The notes under the pieces: model-generated
Database searches by the model: none
What the model was told of the DNA's origin: nothing
The model's input: the letters and a program-made list of their open reading frames with translations, nothing else
Part shown: positions 32,009-40,519 of the stretch, piece by piece
Position numbering within the stretch: the first letter of the stretch is position 1
Layout: each line of letters opens with the position of its first letter
Program-made: the position numbers and the translations under genes
NCBI RefSeq assembly: GCF_003076275.1
Contig: NZ_CP029064.1
Span: 3,172,501 to 3,236,500 of the forward strand
DNA from: Microbulbifer sp. A4B17
Lineage (GTDB): Bacteria; Pseudomonadota; Gammaproteobacteria; Pseudomonadales; Cellvibrionaceae
Direction: 5' to 3'
DNA length: 64,000 nt

Positions 32009-33281
32009 TTGTTATTCTGGGTGGCATTTTTACAGCATATCTTTTCTATCTTCCGAGAAATTGCGCATAAAAAACAAGTTCAAACGCCTACTGACGCCTT
32101 GAAAGTCACCATTCCATAAAAACAAACAATTAAAATTTATCGAATAGCGACAAATTTAGACGGGTGTCCCTACCTCTCTCTAAACTCCCACAATAACTGA
32201 CAAACTTGGCGATAGTGGAGATGAAGGCTAGCTACCCCCAAAACCATACCAGATTGAAATCCCAACAGGCAGGTCTATCCAGCCCGAGCGATTGAGCAAC
32301 GGCTCAGTCATTCCAATAATAGGTCCACCTCAAACTAAGGATCCTATATTTTGTCACGACCCTTATAGCGCTGAGCTCGTTCACTAGCTGGCGCTGCATA
32401 GCAAATAAGCAGATCAACCCACAAGGGCCAAGCAAATTGATAGATCCATGCGGACTGAGAAGCGTGAAAAATAACCTGCCATCCAACCGTTTACTGTCTG
32501 ATTAGCAGTTCAAATAACGACCACCTGCCCATCTAATCACAAATACAAGAACCCTGAGCGAGGCAGAAATTCACTCCAGGAAACAGTAACTAAACAAACA
32601 TCAACGGCTATTGAAACGTTTCTTCTCGTGTGGGGTTCAAATTATAAATCTGCCGAAACACCAGGTTGATAATGCAGTATTCCGTATCAATAAAATTTTA
32701 AATTACTGACGCCTGCAGAAACTCTTAGTCGGCAGGCGCGTGTCACTTATCTAGGCAATCTAAACTTATAGCCAACTGGCCTTCTCCGCTATCGCAAGTG
32801 TGTTGGTTATCGCGGGAATTTAGAAACCACCTCACAACTATAATGGATTGAATCTAATGAAATAAGGTATATTTTTTGGATGATTCTTACCCCCCATGTA
32901 TGTTTTACAATAAAATAAATTAAGAGGTCTCTGAATAATTTCACGATATCTCTGCAGGCCTTTCAGAAGCCCCTTAAATGTTTTCTTCAAATTTAAATAT
33001 TTTTGCTCCCAGGCACTAAGAATGGGCATTAATCAGGAAATCAATTAGATTCCATTAAAGCAGGCCAAATAATAATCTACAAAAATAACCTTTAGACCAT
33101 AATATAAAAAAGTATGACCAATATTGATATCAACCCTTAAAAAAAATATTAAAGTTAACACCGAAAACCAAATTTAGCTTTGCTGACTTCTCACTAGACC
33201 GCAAGTTTAGTAAGTGCATAGTGAATTTATTTCAAAACATATCGCTGTACTTGTCACAAACATAGAAAGGTGTACTAAATC
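32009..33281. other. 1.27-kb AT-rich region upstream of the toxin gene
   Basis: No convincing gene. It contains a hairpin (about 32708-32740, seven-base stem CGCCTGC/GCAGGCG) and the lone repeat end at 32924-32966. The last 250 bases are very AT-rich and presumably hold the toxin promoter, but no unambiguous -10/-35 pair was found. Two minus-strand ORFs of about 60 codons (32304-32486 and 32838-33029) look like chance frames or remnants. Confidence 0.45.
32924..32966 (+). repeat. Lone end of the MITE-like element
   Basis: GAGGTCTCTGAATAATTTCA and the following bases (to CTCTGCAGGCCTTT) match the right end of the element at 31254-31438, read from its terminus inwards. No partner end was found downstream before the toxin gene, so this looks like a truncated copy. 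Confidence 0.5.
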
Positions 33282-35156
33282 ATGAGAAATTTAAAAAATA
33301 GGCTAAGGTTTTGCTTATTGACCTTAGCCATCTCTCATTTATCTTTTGCAGATGAAGTTCACACAAAAAATAATGTGTTAATATATCAAGGAGCAAAGCA
33401 ACTATATGCATTTTGTCGCCTAGATATATATCCAAACACCTCCCAAGATGAGTGTAAAGAGCTATTTACAAAAAAGCAGGGGTATTTTGGTCAATACCAT
33501 GGCAACTATGAATTTGTGGTAAATGCTGCCCCATTTAAAGTTGATGGCTATGTGCATAGTTGGGCCTATCCGCATGGTGGCTGGGTGCCTAAATATAATG
33601 ACAATTTGGTAGTTTTACCTGCAAAATCCTGTGTAATATTTAGTCATGATCAGGATGCATCTAGATTGTGTAGCCATAAGCCCTGGTGGGGAAGCGCCAC
33701 TAGTGCAGTAGGGTATTATAGAGACATTGACCGTCTTGATTATTACAAAAATCTAGCCACACAAAAATTGCTACCTTACTTAGAGGATGAGCAATGGATG
33801 AGCGCAGTCTTTGGCGAAAACTATGATAAAAACATTGCTCAATCATTAGCAAATAATTTTAATTCCGGAAGTATGGATTGGTTTCCTGAGGTTGTCATTT
33901 TCGACCCATCAAAATCCAGTGCGAGTGTAAAAGGTGTACCTATAAAAGATATATCCACCGGTCAACCAGTAGAGCTTAGGGGAGCATACAAAGAAGGTAC
34001 GATCTATTTTAGTAATAAATATATAAATAGCAAAGACCCAATAATAGAAGGAGAAATCATTTTTATTCAGGAACTCGCGCATCATATTGACGCCCTCGTA
34101 AATCCATACGGAAAGCATACAGGATCAGAGGGTGTACTTGCTGCGCAACTAATATATGAAGCTGCGCATGGCAATCCAGATCAGGAGCCTTATGTTACAC
34201 CACTGAGTGACGAAGAGTATTCCAAGCTTAGGCAATATAGAGATCATTTCGATATAACCCTGGATGGAAAAATGATCTACGGTGCCGAACTCGGATTTTC
34301 GTATTCAGGCATAGCTATAGGGGCCGCTGCAGCAGTCGCATCGGTAGTAGTAATCGTTGCAACCGGGGGCGCAGCAACACCCGCCGTGTTAGAGGCCGAT
34401 AGTGCATTGATCAGTGGTGAAATAGTAGTTACGGAAGGCATCGCTGAAGGTACGGCGATAGCGACTGAGGAGGGCTTAGCGGCACTGGAAGAAGCTGGCG
34501 CAGCAGCAACTGCTTCTGAAATAGCCCCAGCTGCTTCGGAGCTACTCGGCCAAACATTCACAGGTGCAGCAGCGGGTACTGAAGGAGCCCTTTCTTCTGA
34601 ATTGATAGAGTCTGCACATGCCGCATTGGAAAGAGCTGGTTATCGGTTTGTTGGGTACCACGGAACAACAGCAAGTAATGCCGTCAGTATAGTCAACCAA
34701 GGAATAGAAGCTATTAGCGGTTTCCCCGAGGGGCAAGCGTGGCGAGGATTCTACTTTGCTGACAGTCCCGAGGTCGCAGCAGGCTATACCATAGATCAAG
34801 AAACAGCCTCTCTTAGCGGCGGGCAATTGCTTAGAGTCTACCTGCCCACAGCGGAAGCTAATGCTATGCAGAATATCGGTATTGCACTAGATCAAGGCGA
34901 AGCCATTACTGAAGTTGTCAACCTGTATGGGGAAGACGTTTGGGACGCTGGTAACTTTTTGATAAGAGGGGTCGAAACCACAGGGGAAGCAAGCACAGAA
35001 AGCATCATGGGGTTCAATCTGGCGAAGAGAGCGGTGGTAATCCCATCCAGTATTGAGGTATTCCAATCCGGGGTTCAGGCCGGAATCAAGCAGCTTATAG
35101 AGTGGGAAATGGGAATTGCAGCCCCTGTCGGTGAAGGAAGCCTGCCATTGCCATAA
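33282..35156 (+). CDS. Secreted exotoxin A-like ADP-ribosyltransferase toxin
   Basis: The product has 624 residues. Residues 1-23 are a signal peptide (cleavage after LSFA). Residues 30-340 form an unknown region rich in Tyr, Trp and Cys, with QELAHHID (263-270), a zincin-like helix in which the first His of HExxH is Gln. Two hydrophobic stretches lie at about 342-363. Residues 445-597 match the catalytic domain of Pseudomonas ExoA/cholix: RFVGYHGT (His460), WRGFYFADSP (Tyr491), AAGYTIDQ (Tyr502), QLLRVYLP, TESIMGF (catalytic Glu573) and LAKRAVVIPSSI. Family knowledge then predicts NAD-dependent modification of diphthamide on eukaryotic eEF2. There is no REDLK/KDEL-type tail; the protein ends SLPLP. 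GAAAGG precedes the ATG. The gene is alone in AT-rich DNA with a strong terminator, which suggests acquisition by transfer. Confidence 0.87.
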   Translation: MRNLKNRLRFCLLTLAISHLSFADEVHTKNNVLIYQGAKQLYAFCRLDIYPNTSQDECKELFTKKQGYFGQYHGNYEFVVNAAPFKVDGYVHSWAYPHGGWVPKYNDNLVVLPAKSCVIFSHDQDASRLCSHKPWWGSATSAVGYYRDIDRLDYYKNLATQKLLPYLEDEQWMSAVFGENYDKNIAQSLANNFNSGSMDWFPEVVIFDPSKSSASVKGVPIKDISTGQPVELRGAYKEGTIYFSNKYINSKDPIIEGEIIFIQELAHHIDALVNPYGKHTGSEGVLAAQLIYEAAHGNPDQEPYVTPLSDEEYSKLRQYRDHFDITLDGKMIYGAELGFSYSGIAIGAAAAVASVVVIVATGGAATPAVLEADSALISGEIVVTEGIAEGTAIATEEGLAALEEAGAAATASEIAPAASELLGQTFTGAAAGTEGALSSELIESAHAALERAGYRFVGYHGTTASNAVSIVNQGIEAISGFPEGQAWRGFYFADSPEVAAGYTIDQETASLSGGQLLRVYLPTAEANAMQNIGIALDQGEAITEVVNLYGEDVWDAGNFLIRGVETTGEASTESIMGFNLAKRAVVIPSSIEVFQSGVQAGIKQLIEWEMGIAAPVGEGSLPLP

Positions 35157-35183
35157 GACAACCCACTTTAAGATATAGGGCTT

Positions 35184-35214
35184 GACCAGCAGGCTTTACC
35201 ATAGCCTGCTGGTC
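35184..35214 (+). terminator. Terminator of the toxin gene
   Basis: An 11-base perfect stem (35184-35194 with 35204-35214; GACCAGCAGGC) and a nine-base loop, 27 bases after the toxin stop. The following T-run is weak (TCTGTTAAATT). Confidence 0.75.
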
Positions 35215-35527
35215 TCTGTTAAATTATCTTTAATTCACTGGTCATCAGGCCTGTTTAGCCAAATTACACCCTAAAAGTAAACTACGCTCAGGCTACCCAA
35301 CTCAGGCAAGCCAAGTGCCACTTACGCATAAAGCACTCACCCTCCGCTGCTGAATATACCGGAGGGAGCGGGGAGCGAATAACAAGGCTACCGCCTTATT
35401 TCATCAGAACCCGTGAGCACGGGCCCTTCATAACCCCTCCTCCTGAATTTCAGTTGGCAGTATGGAGAAGCCTTGTAAATGCCAGGAAGCAGGAAAAACC
35501 TGGCTCAAGAATTTGCAACCTTTTAAA
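35215..35527. other. 0.3-kb spacer between convergent genes
   Basis: No ORF with coding character. A short hairpin lies near 35410-35425 (CCCGTGAGCACGGG), which could terminate the minus-strand Mks operon. If the operon once encoded a longer fourth protein, nothing recognisable of it survives here. Confidence 0.4.
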
Positions 35528-35908
35528 TTAATAGCGGCGCAGTCCTTGGGATGGGCGATTAAGCCACAGACGCAGCTGCTCCTCACTGGCATCCCGGAAA
35601 ATTAACTGGGCCCCCTGCCACTCAGCAATACCGGGCCGTCTTTTCGGGTTGGGCTTTACCGTAAAGCACTGGTATTCCCGAGCAAAATGCTGCAGCTGGT
35701 CCCACAGCTCCCTCTCATCTTGGGTGGGGTCCCTGAGGGGCTCCAACACTTCCAACCAGCGCTTACTGCCAGCGCGCAAGTCCAGCCTGAAACTAATGCG
35801 GGCTTCCTTGCCGCGTTCCAGCTGGCTGTCCCGCCGATCCAGAATAAAATTCAGGATGCCGATTAACAGCGGGTTTTCCTCTACCCAATAGGGCAATGCC
35901 TTTTCCAT
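35528..35908 (-). CDS. Small protein ending the Mks operon, possibly related to the JetD/MksG N-terminal domain
   Basis: A 126-residue product from ATG 35908 (GGGAGG seven bases upstream), 42 bases after the SMC gene, so very probably in its operon. No signal peptide. The pattern LLIGILNFILDRR ... ARISFRLDL ... WDQLQHFAREYQCFTVKPN ... WQGAQLIFRDASEEQLRLWL suggests a winged-helix-like fold, as in the N-terminal arm of Wadjet JetD/MksG. The nuclease (toprim) part is absent. That relation is inferred from operon position and residue pattern only. It could be a chromosomal Mks accessory factor or a remnant. Confidence 0.55.
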   Translation of the reverse strand: MEKALPYWVEENPLLIGILNFILDRRDSQLERGKEARISFRLDLRAGSKRWLEVLEPLRDPTQDERELWDQLQHFAREYQCFTVKPNPKRRPGIAEWQGAQLIFRDASEEQLRLWLNRPSQGLRRY

Positions 35909-35950
35909 CGGTTGCCTCCCTGCCAATGGAGGGGTTTCCCCCGAAAATAC

Positions 35951-38900
35951 CTATCCCTCTACTTCTACCAGGTCCATAAAATCCAGCGACGCCTGCTGGC
36001 GAATCGTGCGGCGGTGATTGGCCCAGAGTTCGGCGATACGCTCCTGGTTGCACACCTTGCGATCGACATACACCCGGGTATTCAGCTGGCCGATGGGCTT
36101 GGCACTGGGGCACTTGCTGAATACAAACTGATTCGAGATCAGGTCCATAAAAGGCCCGGATTTACTACTGGGCATAATAAACAGCAGCTGTAAGCCCAGG
36201 GTTTCGGTCAGGTACCGGATCACTTCCTTGGAGCGGGACTCATCCATTTTGGAGAAGGCCTCATCCACCAGCACCATCTGCAAATGGCTGCCGCTTTCAC
36301 CAAAGCGGAAAGCCGAAGTGACCGCTGCGGAGCGGATAATATAAGCCGGAGTTTCCAGCTGGCCGCCGGAACCGGTGCCGTACTGGCTGAGCGCAATCGG
36401 CTCCTTGCCTTCCGGTTCTTTGTAGATTTCATAGCTGCGGTAGTTGCGATAATCGCTGATGCGATCCAGCTCGCGCCGCGCTACCTGCTCGTCCTCACTC
36501 AGCAGCATACTTAACAGGCGATCCCGCACCTTGCGGTGCTTGGGGGCCAAGTCCGTGTCGAACAAGCTCTGCTCTTCGCCCAGGTTCGGCAGTTCAATTA
36601 CCGCCTTAAAGAAGCTCCAGTACTCCTTAAATTCCGCCACCCACTGGTAGTCGAAACGGAAGCGCTCGCGGTCGGCGCCAAAGCGGTGGTGTTCCAGCTC
36701 TTTGTTCAGATCATCCAACACGCGCTTACCATCGTTAATGGACTGGTAAATAGCGTGGCACAAGTGGGTTACAAAAGTGGTGTTAAAGGATTTTTTCAAT
36801 CCCAGCAATTGATCGTGGCGCTCCACCAGCAGGTTGTTCTTCAGGCGGTTGCGCAGGGTCTCTACCTGATCGCCGAGACCGCTGATCAACTTGAACAGAC
36901 CATCTTTATGGCCGCCACTCAAGTCTGGCTCAAACACCAGGGTATCGACGCTGGCACAGGTGGCGTTGTACTCCATCACCGCGCGATCCAACTGGCGACT
37001 GTATTTCTCCAGCTGTCCCTGCCAACTTTCGATATCCGCTGAGAAGTCAAAGTTGTCGGCGGCGCGCTCTACCTGCTCGTCGGCAGTAACTAGTACTTGC
37101 TCGGCATCGAAAGTGGGATCGATGGCGGTAATACGCCTTACCATTTCCTCGCTGTCACTGGCGGCATCGTCCAGGGACTCCAGCTCGCCAGACAGGGCGT
37201 ATAAGAGTTTTTCGTTGCTTCTTAGCTTGGTCTCCAGAGAGCCATGCTTGCGCTGGAGGTCCGACAGCTGCTTCTGCTGGTCTTTAAGCTGGGCCTTAAG
37301 TTCATCAACCTGCTGCTCGAACTGCTCGAAGTCCTTCAGGTCCAGGTTTTCCAGGGCCCGCTCAGCGCTGCGCCATTCCCGCTGGGCCGCCAGTGCGGAA
37401 TCCACAATGGACAACAGCTTGATATTCGCCAGTCCGCGCACCGCGTTGGTGACTCGGCGGTAGAGCTGGTGGCGCTCGTTGACGTGGGCAGCCTCTTCCA
37501 GAAACTGCTCCATAGCGCGCTGCTGCGCCGCCAGTGCGCGGGCGCGGGCGCCCTGGCCGAAGACCAGCTCGGCATCGTCCATATCGCAGCGCCACATGCT
37601 GTAGTTGCCACTGGCCATACCGTCGGCAGTCAGGCCCCGGCGGGTGCCGCGCAGCTCGTGTTCATCCTCCACCTGCACCACAGCACCGTAGGAGGCGCGC
37701 AGATAGTGCTCGGCAGTTTTATGGGTGAACTCCATCAGTTCGATAATGGAGCCAGACGGCGTATCCAGGCGCTCCGCATCGCGACGGGCTTTATCCCCCT
37801 GGATCACGCGGGCGCGGTTGTTGCGACCGGGCAGGCTGCGCACGATACGAATCGCGCGGGCCTCGTGTTCCGGCTCCACAATAATCGAGAAGCGCGCGCC
37901 GCCCAGATAGCCTTCAATCGCCATCTGCCAGCGCTCATCCAGCACTTCCACATAATCACACAGGACGCGGGGCTCCGCCTCAAGGCACTGCTTGCGAATT
38001 GCGGCCAGGGCCGCTTCCACCGATTGGGGGTAGCGCACGCGGTTGGCCTGGAGATGCTGAATGCGGCTCTCCTGGGTGCGCAGCTGCTTTTGCAGCTGCT
38101 GCACTTTTTGCTCCCAGCGGGAGGCCTGCTGGGCAATCTGCTCTTTGGGGGAAACCTCATCACTGGCGCCGGCTTTGCCACTGCTATCCAGCAGGTCGAA
38201 GAGGCGGTTCTGTAGAGCTTCGCTGCTGGCAGCGCGCTCCCGCAGTGGCTCCAATGCAGCCAGGTCAATCCAGTCCTTACCCAACAACTTGTGCAGATCC
38301 GGCAGGTCTTCCTCGCGGGCTACCTGCTTGATCGCCTGCACCAGTGCTTTATCGGAGAAGGCGGGAATTTCCAGCTCGGCGGAGGTGGAGTTGAGCAGGT
38401 TTAATAATTCTTCGGCGGCCTCGCGGTTCTCGCGCCAGCGGGCCTCTTCGGCAGACATCGGAGTGTGCTGCTGGGACAGAAGGCTCAGGGCATTGTTAAT
38501 ACGCTGTTCCAGTTCGTCCTTATTGCGCAGCGCATCGATACCCAGGCGCTGGGCTTGAAGCTCTACCAGCTGGCCATTGAGCTGCTCGACGCGCTCGGAG
38601 GCGACGCGCACTTCGCGCTCATTGTTGTCCAGATCGCTGCGCAGTTTTTTCTGGTCGTTCTTGCCGCTCAGATAACTCTTTTGTACCCGCTGCTGGTGGT
38701 GGCGTGCGCACAAATATTCCTGCACCCGCAACTGCAACCACTGCTCCCTGTAGAGCTCTACCGACTGGGCGATGGCCTCCAGGGAACTGACCCGCTCCAC
38801 AATCTGGCGGGCTTCCTGCTCCATGCTGTGAATGGTTTTCATCAGCTCGGATACGGAGCGGATGGCATCACCCAGATCACGTTTTTCCAACACTTCCTGG

Positions 38901-39598
38901 GCGACAAAATCGTTGATGCTTTTTACCGGCTTGTAGGCCATAAAATTGGCAAAGGTGCGCGCGGCGTGCATGGCCTCGCGATCGGAGACCGCATCGCGGC
39001 GTCCGCGCAGGGCGCCGTAAAGGCGGCGCAGGTAGGCCTTTTTCTTGTCGTACTGCTCTACTTTTTCGAACTGCTTGCTTAGGACCTGGTTGAATTTATC
39101 CAGCGGCAGCAGGTGTTTGCCGTCGGTGTAATCCCGGACAAAATCCCCCATCACCAACTGTTCGCCGGGGAATACGAAAAAGCGCAAATCACTCTGGCGG
39201 GCCTGGGCGGGTTTGCTGCTGTTATCCAGGTGCGCGCGAATCCCCATCACTGCGGTAAAGGGCTCAGCATCGTCTTCACCGCTGGTGGGGTGAAAAATAC
39301 CGGCGATGTAACAGTCGGTGGGCTCTACACGGGCGTAACTGCCGTCGTCACAACCCAGTACATAGGAAGCTAGCGTCCGCACCTGCTTGCCACCGCGCCC
39401 GCGCTGGGTGGTTTCATCCTGCCCCGGGTTAAAGGTAAACAGGGTGTCGTGGGCGGCGGTCATCAATGTCTGGATAGCATCGGCCGCCGTGGTTTTACCG
39501 GAACCGTTGCCACCGGAAAACAGGTTGATCGGGCCGAAATCATATTCCAACTGCGGGATATTGCCCCAGTTAATCAGGATCAGTTTTTTTAGGAACAT
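35951..39598 (-). CDS. mksB: SMC-like ATPase of the Mks condensin
   Basis: A 1215-residue SMC-type ATPase. The Walker A GGNGSGKTT is at 29-37. Long coiled-coil arms flank a hinge-like globular block around 520-680 (EAALAAIRKQC ... FGQGARARALAAQQ). The ABC signature GTGSGGQLE is at 1074-1082 and Walker B VLVDEAFSKMD at about 1109-1119. With MksE and MksF it should form a DNA-loop-extruding complex. In Pseudomonas this MksBEF acts in chromosome organisation and segregation; with MksG it becomes the plasmid-cutting Wadjet system (here the JetC equivalent). A 156-base gap with a repeated GTCTTTTCAAAA element (39600-39611, 39617-39628) separates it from mksE. Confidence 0.92.
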   Translation of the reverse strand: MFLKKLILINWGNIPQLEYDFGPINLFSGGNGSGKTTAADAIQTLMTAAHDTLFTFNPGQDETTQRGRGGKQVRTLASYVLGCDDGSYARVEPTDCYIAGIFHPTSGEDDAEPFTAVMGIRAHLDNSSKPAQARQSDLRFFVFPGEQLVMGDFVRDYTDGKHLLPLDKFNQVLSKQFEKVEQYDKKKAYLRRLYGALRGRRDAVSDREAMHAARTFANFMAYKPVKSINDFVAQEVLEKRDLGDAIRSVSELMKTIHSMEQEARQIVERVSSLEAIAQSVELYREQWLQLRVQEYLCARHHQQRVQKSYLSGKNDQKKLRSDLDNNEREVRVASERVEQLNGQLVELQAQRLGIDALRNKDELEQRINNALSLLSQQHTPMSAEEARWRENREAAEELLNLLNSTSAELEIPAFSDKALVQAIKQVAREEDLPDLHKLLGKDWIDLAALEPLRERAASSEALQNRLFDLLDSSGKAGASDEVSPKEQIAQQASRWEQKVQQLQKQLRTQESRIQHLQANRVRYPQSVEAALAAIRKQCLEAEPRVLCDYVEVLDERWQMAIEGYLGGARFSIIVEPEHEARAIRIVRSLPGRNNRARVIQGDKARRDAERLDTPSGSIIELMEFTHKTAEHYLRASYGAVVQVEDEHELRGTRRGLTADGMASGNYSMWRCDMDDAELVFGQGARARALAAQQRAMEQFLEEAAHVNERHQLYRRVTNAVRGLANIKLLSIVDSALAAQREWRSAERALENLDLKDFEQFEQQVDELKAQLKDQQKQLSDLQRKHGSLETKLRSNEKLLYALSGELESLDDAASDSEEMVRRITAIDPTFDAEQVLVTADEQVERAADNFDFSADIESWQGQLEKYSRQLDRAVMEYNATCASVDTLVFEPDLSGGHKDGLFKLISGLGDQVETLRNRLKNNLLVERHDQLLGLKKSFNTTFVTHLCHAIYQSINDGKRVLDDLNKELEHHRFGADRERFRFDYQWVAEFKEYWSFFKAVIELPNLGEEQSLFDTDLAPKHRKVRDRLLSMLLSEDEQVARRELDRISDYRNYRSYEIYKEPEGKEPIALSQYGTGSGGQLETPAYIIRSAAVTSAFRFGESGSHLQMVLVDEAFSKMDESRSKEVIRYLTETLGLQLLFIMPSSKSGPFMDLISNQFVFSKCPSAKPIGQLNTRVYVDRKVCNQERIAELWANHRRTIRQQASLDFMDLVEVEG

Positions 39599-39754
39599 AG
39601 TCTTTTCAAAAAAACGGTCTTTTCAAAAGCAGGGGCTTTTTTGCAGGCGGGAAGCCGACACCCCTCTCCGAGGCTACCGGGCACAATTTACGCAAACCCG
39701 GGCGGTCGAATGTTTTCGATTTTTTATAGCCGCTACTGCGGCCTCTATTTTCAA

Positions 39755-40519
39755 CTAGGAAGCGGCTTCACTCTCAAACAGGCTGTTATCTTCGACTTCA
39801 GGAGTGATGCGTTCGAGCGCTTGCTCTTGTTCCGTCTCTTCAGCCTGATCAATTTCATCAGCTTGAGTGGCCTCGCTCTCCACTGCGGGCGGGGCTTCGC
39901 TGTCGATCAGCTGGTGCAATACCGACTCGCTGACAAAGTGGGCGATGGTCGGGCGTACGCGCAACCAGACTTCCGCACTGGTCTCCACTTCTTCGCTGCT
40001 GAACTGCACCAGGCGCAGCTGGCGCAATTTCTTCAGCAGGTTTTTACGCTCGGCGTGTTTATCCGGCAGGGACATTTTCAGCAGGTTGCGCATGCCCAGT
40101 TCCAGGGCTTCCATCGACAGCGCGGCACAACCGCTCTCATCCACTTGCCCTTCCCGCAGCGCTTTATCGTATTCCACTCGTAAGGCGAGAATCGCGGCCA
40201 CCTCCTGCTGGCTGAGGCGGGCGCGGAAGCCGCCATGGTGCGGCTCTTCCTGATCCGGCAGACCTGGCACTTCGGCGCCGGGCGGATACACGCGGATAAA
40301 CTGGAAACGGCTGTCGTGCTGCAAACGCAACCCCAGCGGGGCCAACCACTCGCGCACTAGCTGCTCACAGCGCTGGAAGCGATCATAAAGCGTGGTCTCA
40401 ATTACGCTTTCATCCCGGCAGATAACGCCGTAATCCAACAGGCGCACCAGCAGCTCGGAAAATTCGCTGCGGTTCAGGCGACACTGCGCCAGGGCCTCTT
40501 CCAAAGCCTGTTCAATCAC
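39755..40519 (-). CDS. mksE: KITE subunit of the Mks condensin
   Basis: A 254-residue acidic product with two winged-helix domains expected of KITE subunits: LVRLLDYGVICRDESVIE near the N terminus, then QQEVAAILALRVEYDKAL and LKKLRQLRLVQF. The C-terminal 50 residues are a Glu-rich disordered tail. KITE dimers bridge the SMC head and the kleisin (JetB in Wadjet). It overlaps mksF by eight bases. Confidence 0.88.
   Translation of the reverse strand: MIEQALEEALAQCRLNRSEFSELLVRLLDYGVICRDESVIETTLYDRFQRCEQLVREWLAPLGLRLQHDSRFQFIRVYPPGAEVPGLPDQEEPHHGGFRARLSQQEVAAILALRVEYDKALREGQVDESGCAALSMEALELGMRNLLKMSLPDKHAERKNLLKKLRQLRLVQFSSEEVETSAEVWLRVRPTIAHFVSESVLHQLIDSEAPPAVESEATQADEIDQAEETEQEQALERITPEVEDNSLFESEAAS

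Noticed and set aside
32304..32486. 60-codon minus-strand ORF in the gap before the toxin
   Set aside because: No ribosome site, no motif, and no conserved pattern that I recognise.
33260..33281. A toxin-antitoxin or immunity partner next to the ExoA-like toxin
   Set aside because: No small gene is found immediately up- or downstream; DT-group toxins target eukaryotes and do not need immunity.
35100..35156. KDEL/REDLK-like retention tail at the toxin C terminus
   Set aside because: The protein ends GEGSLPLP with no such signal.
37244..38215. 323-codon plus-strand ORF opposite mksB
   Set aside because: Shadow frame of the SMC coiled coil; hydrophobic composition arises from the complement of charged codons.
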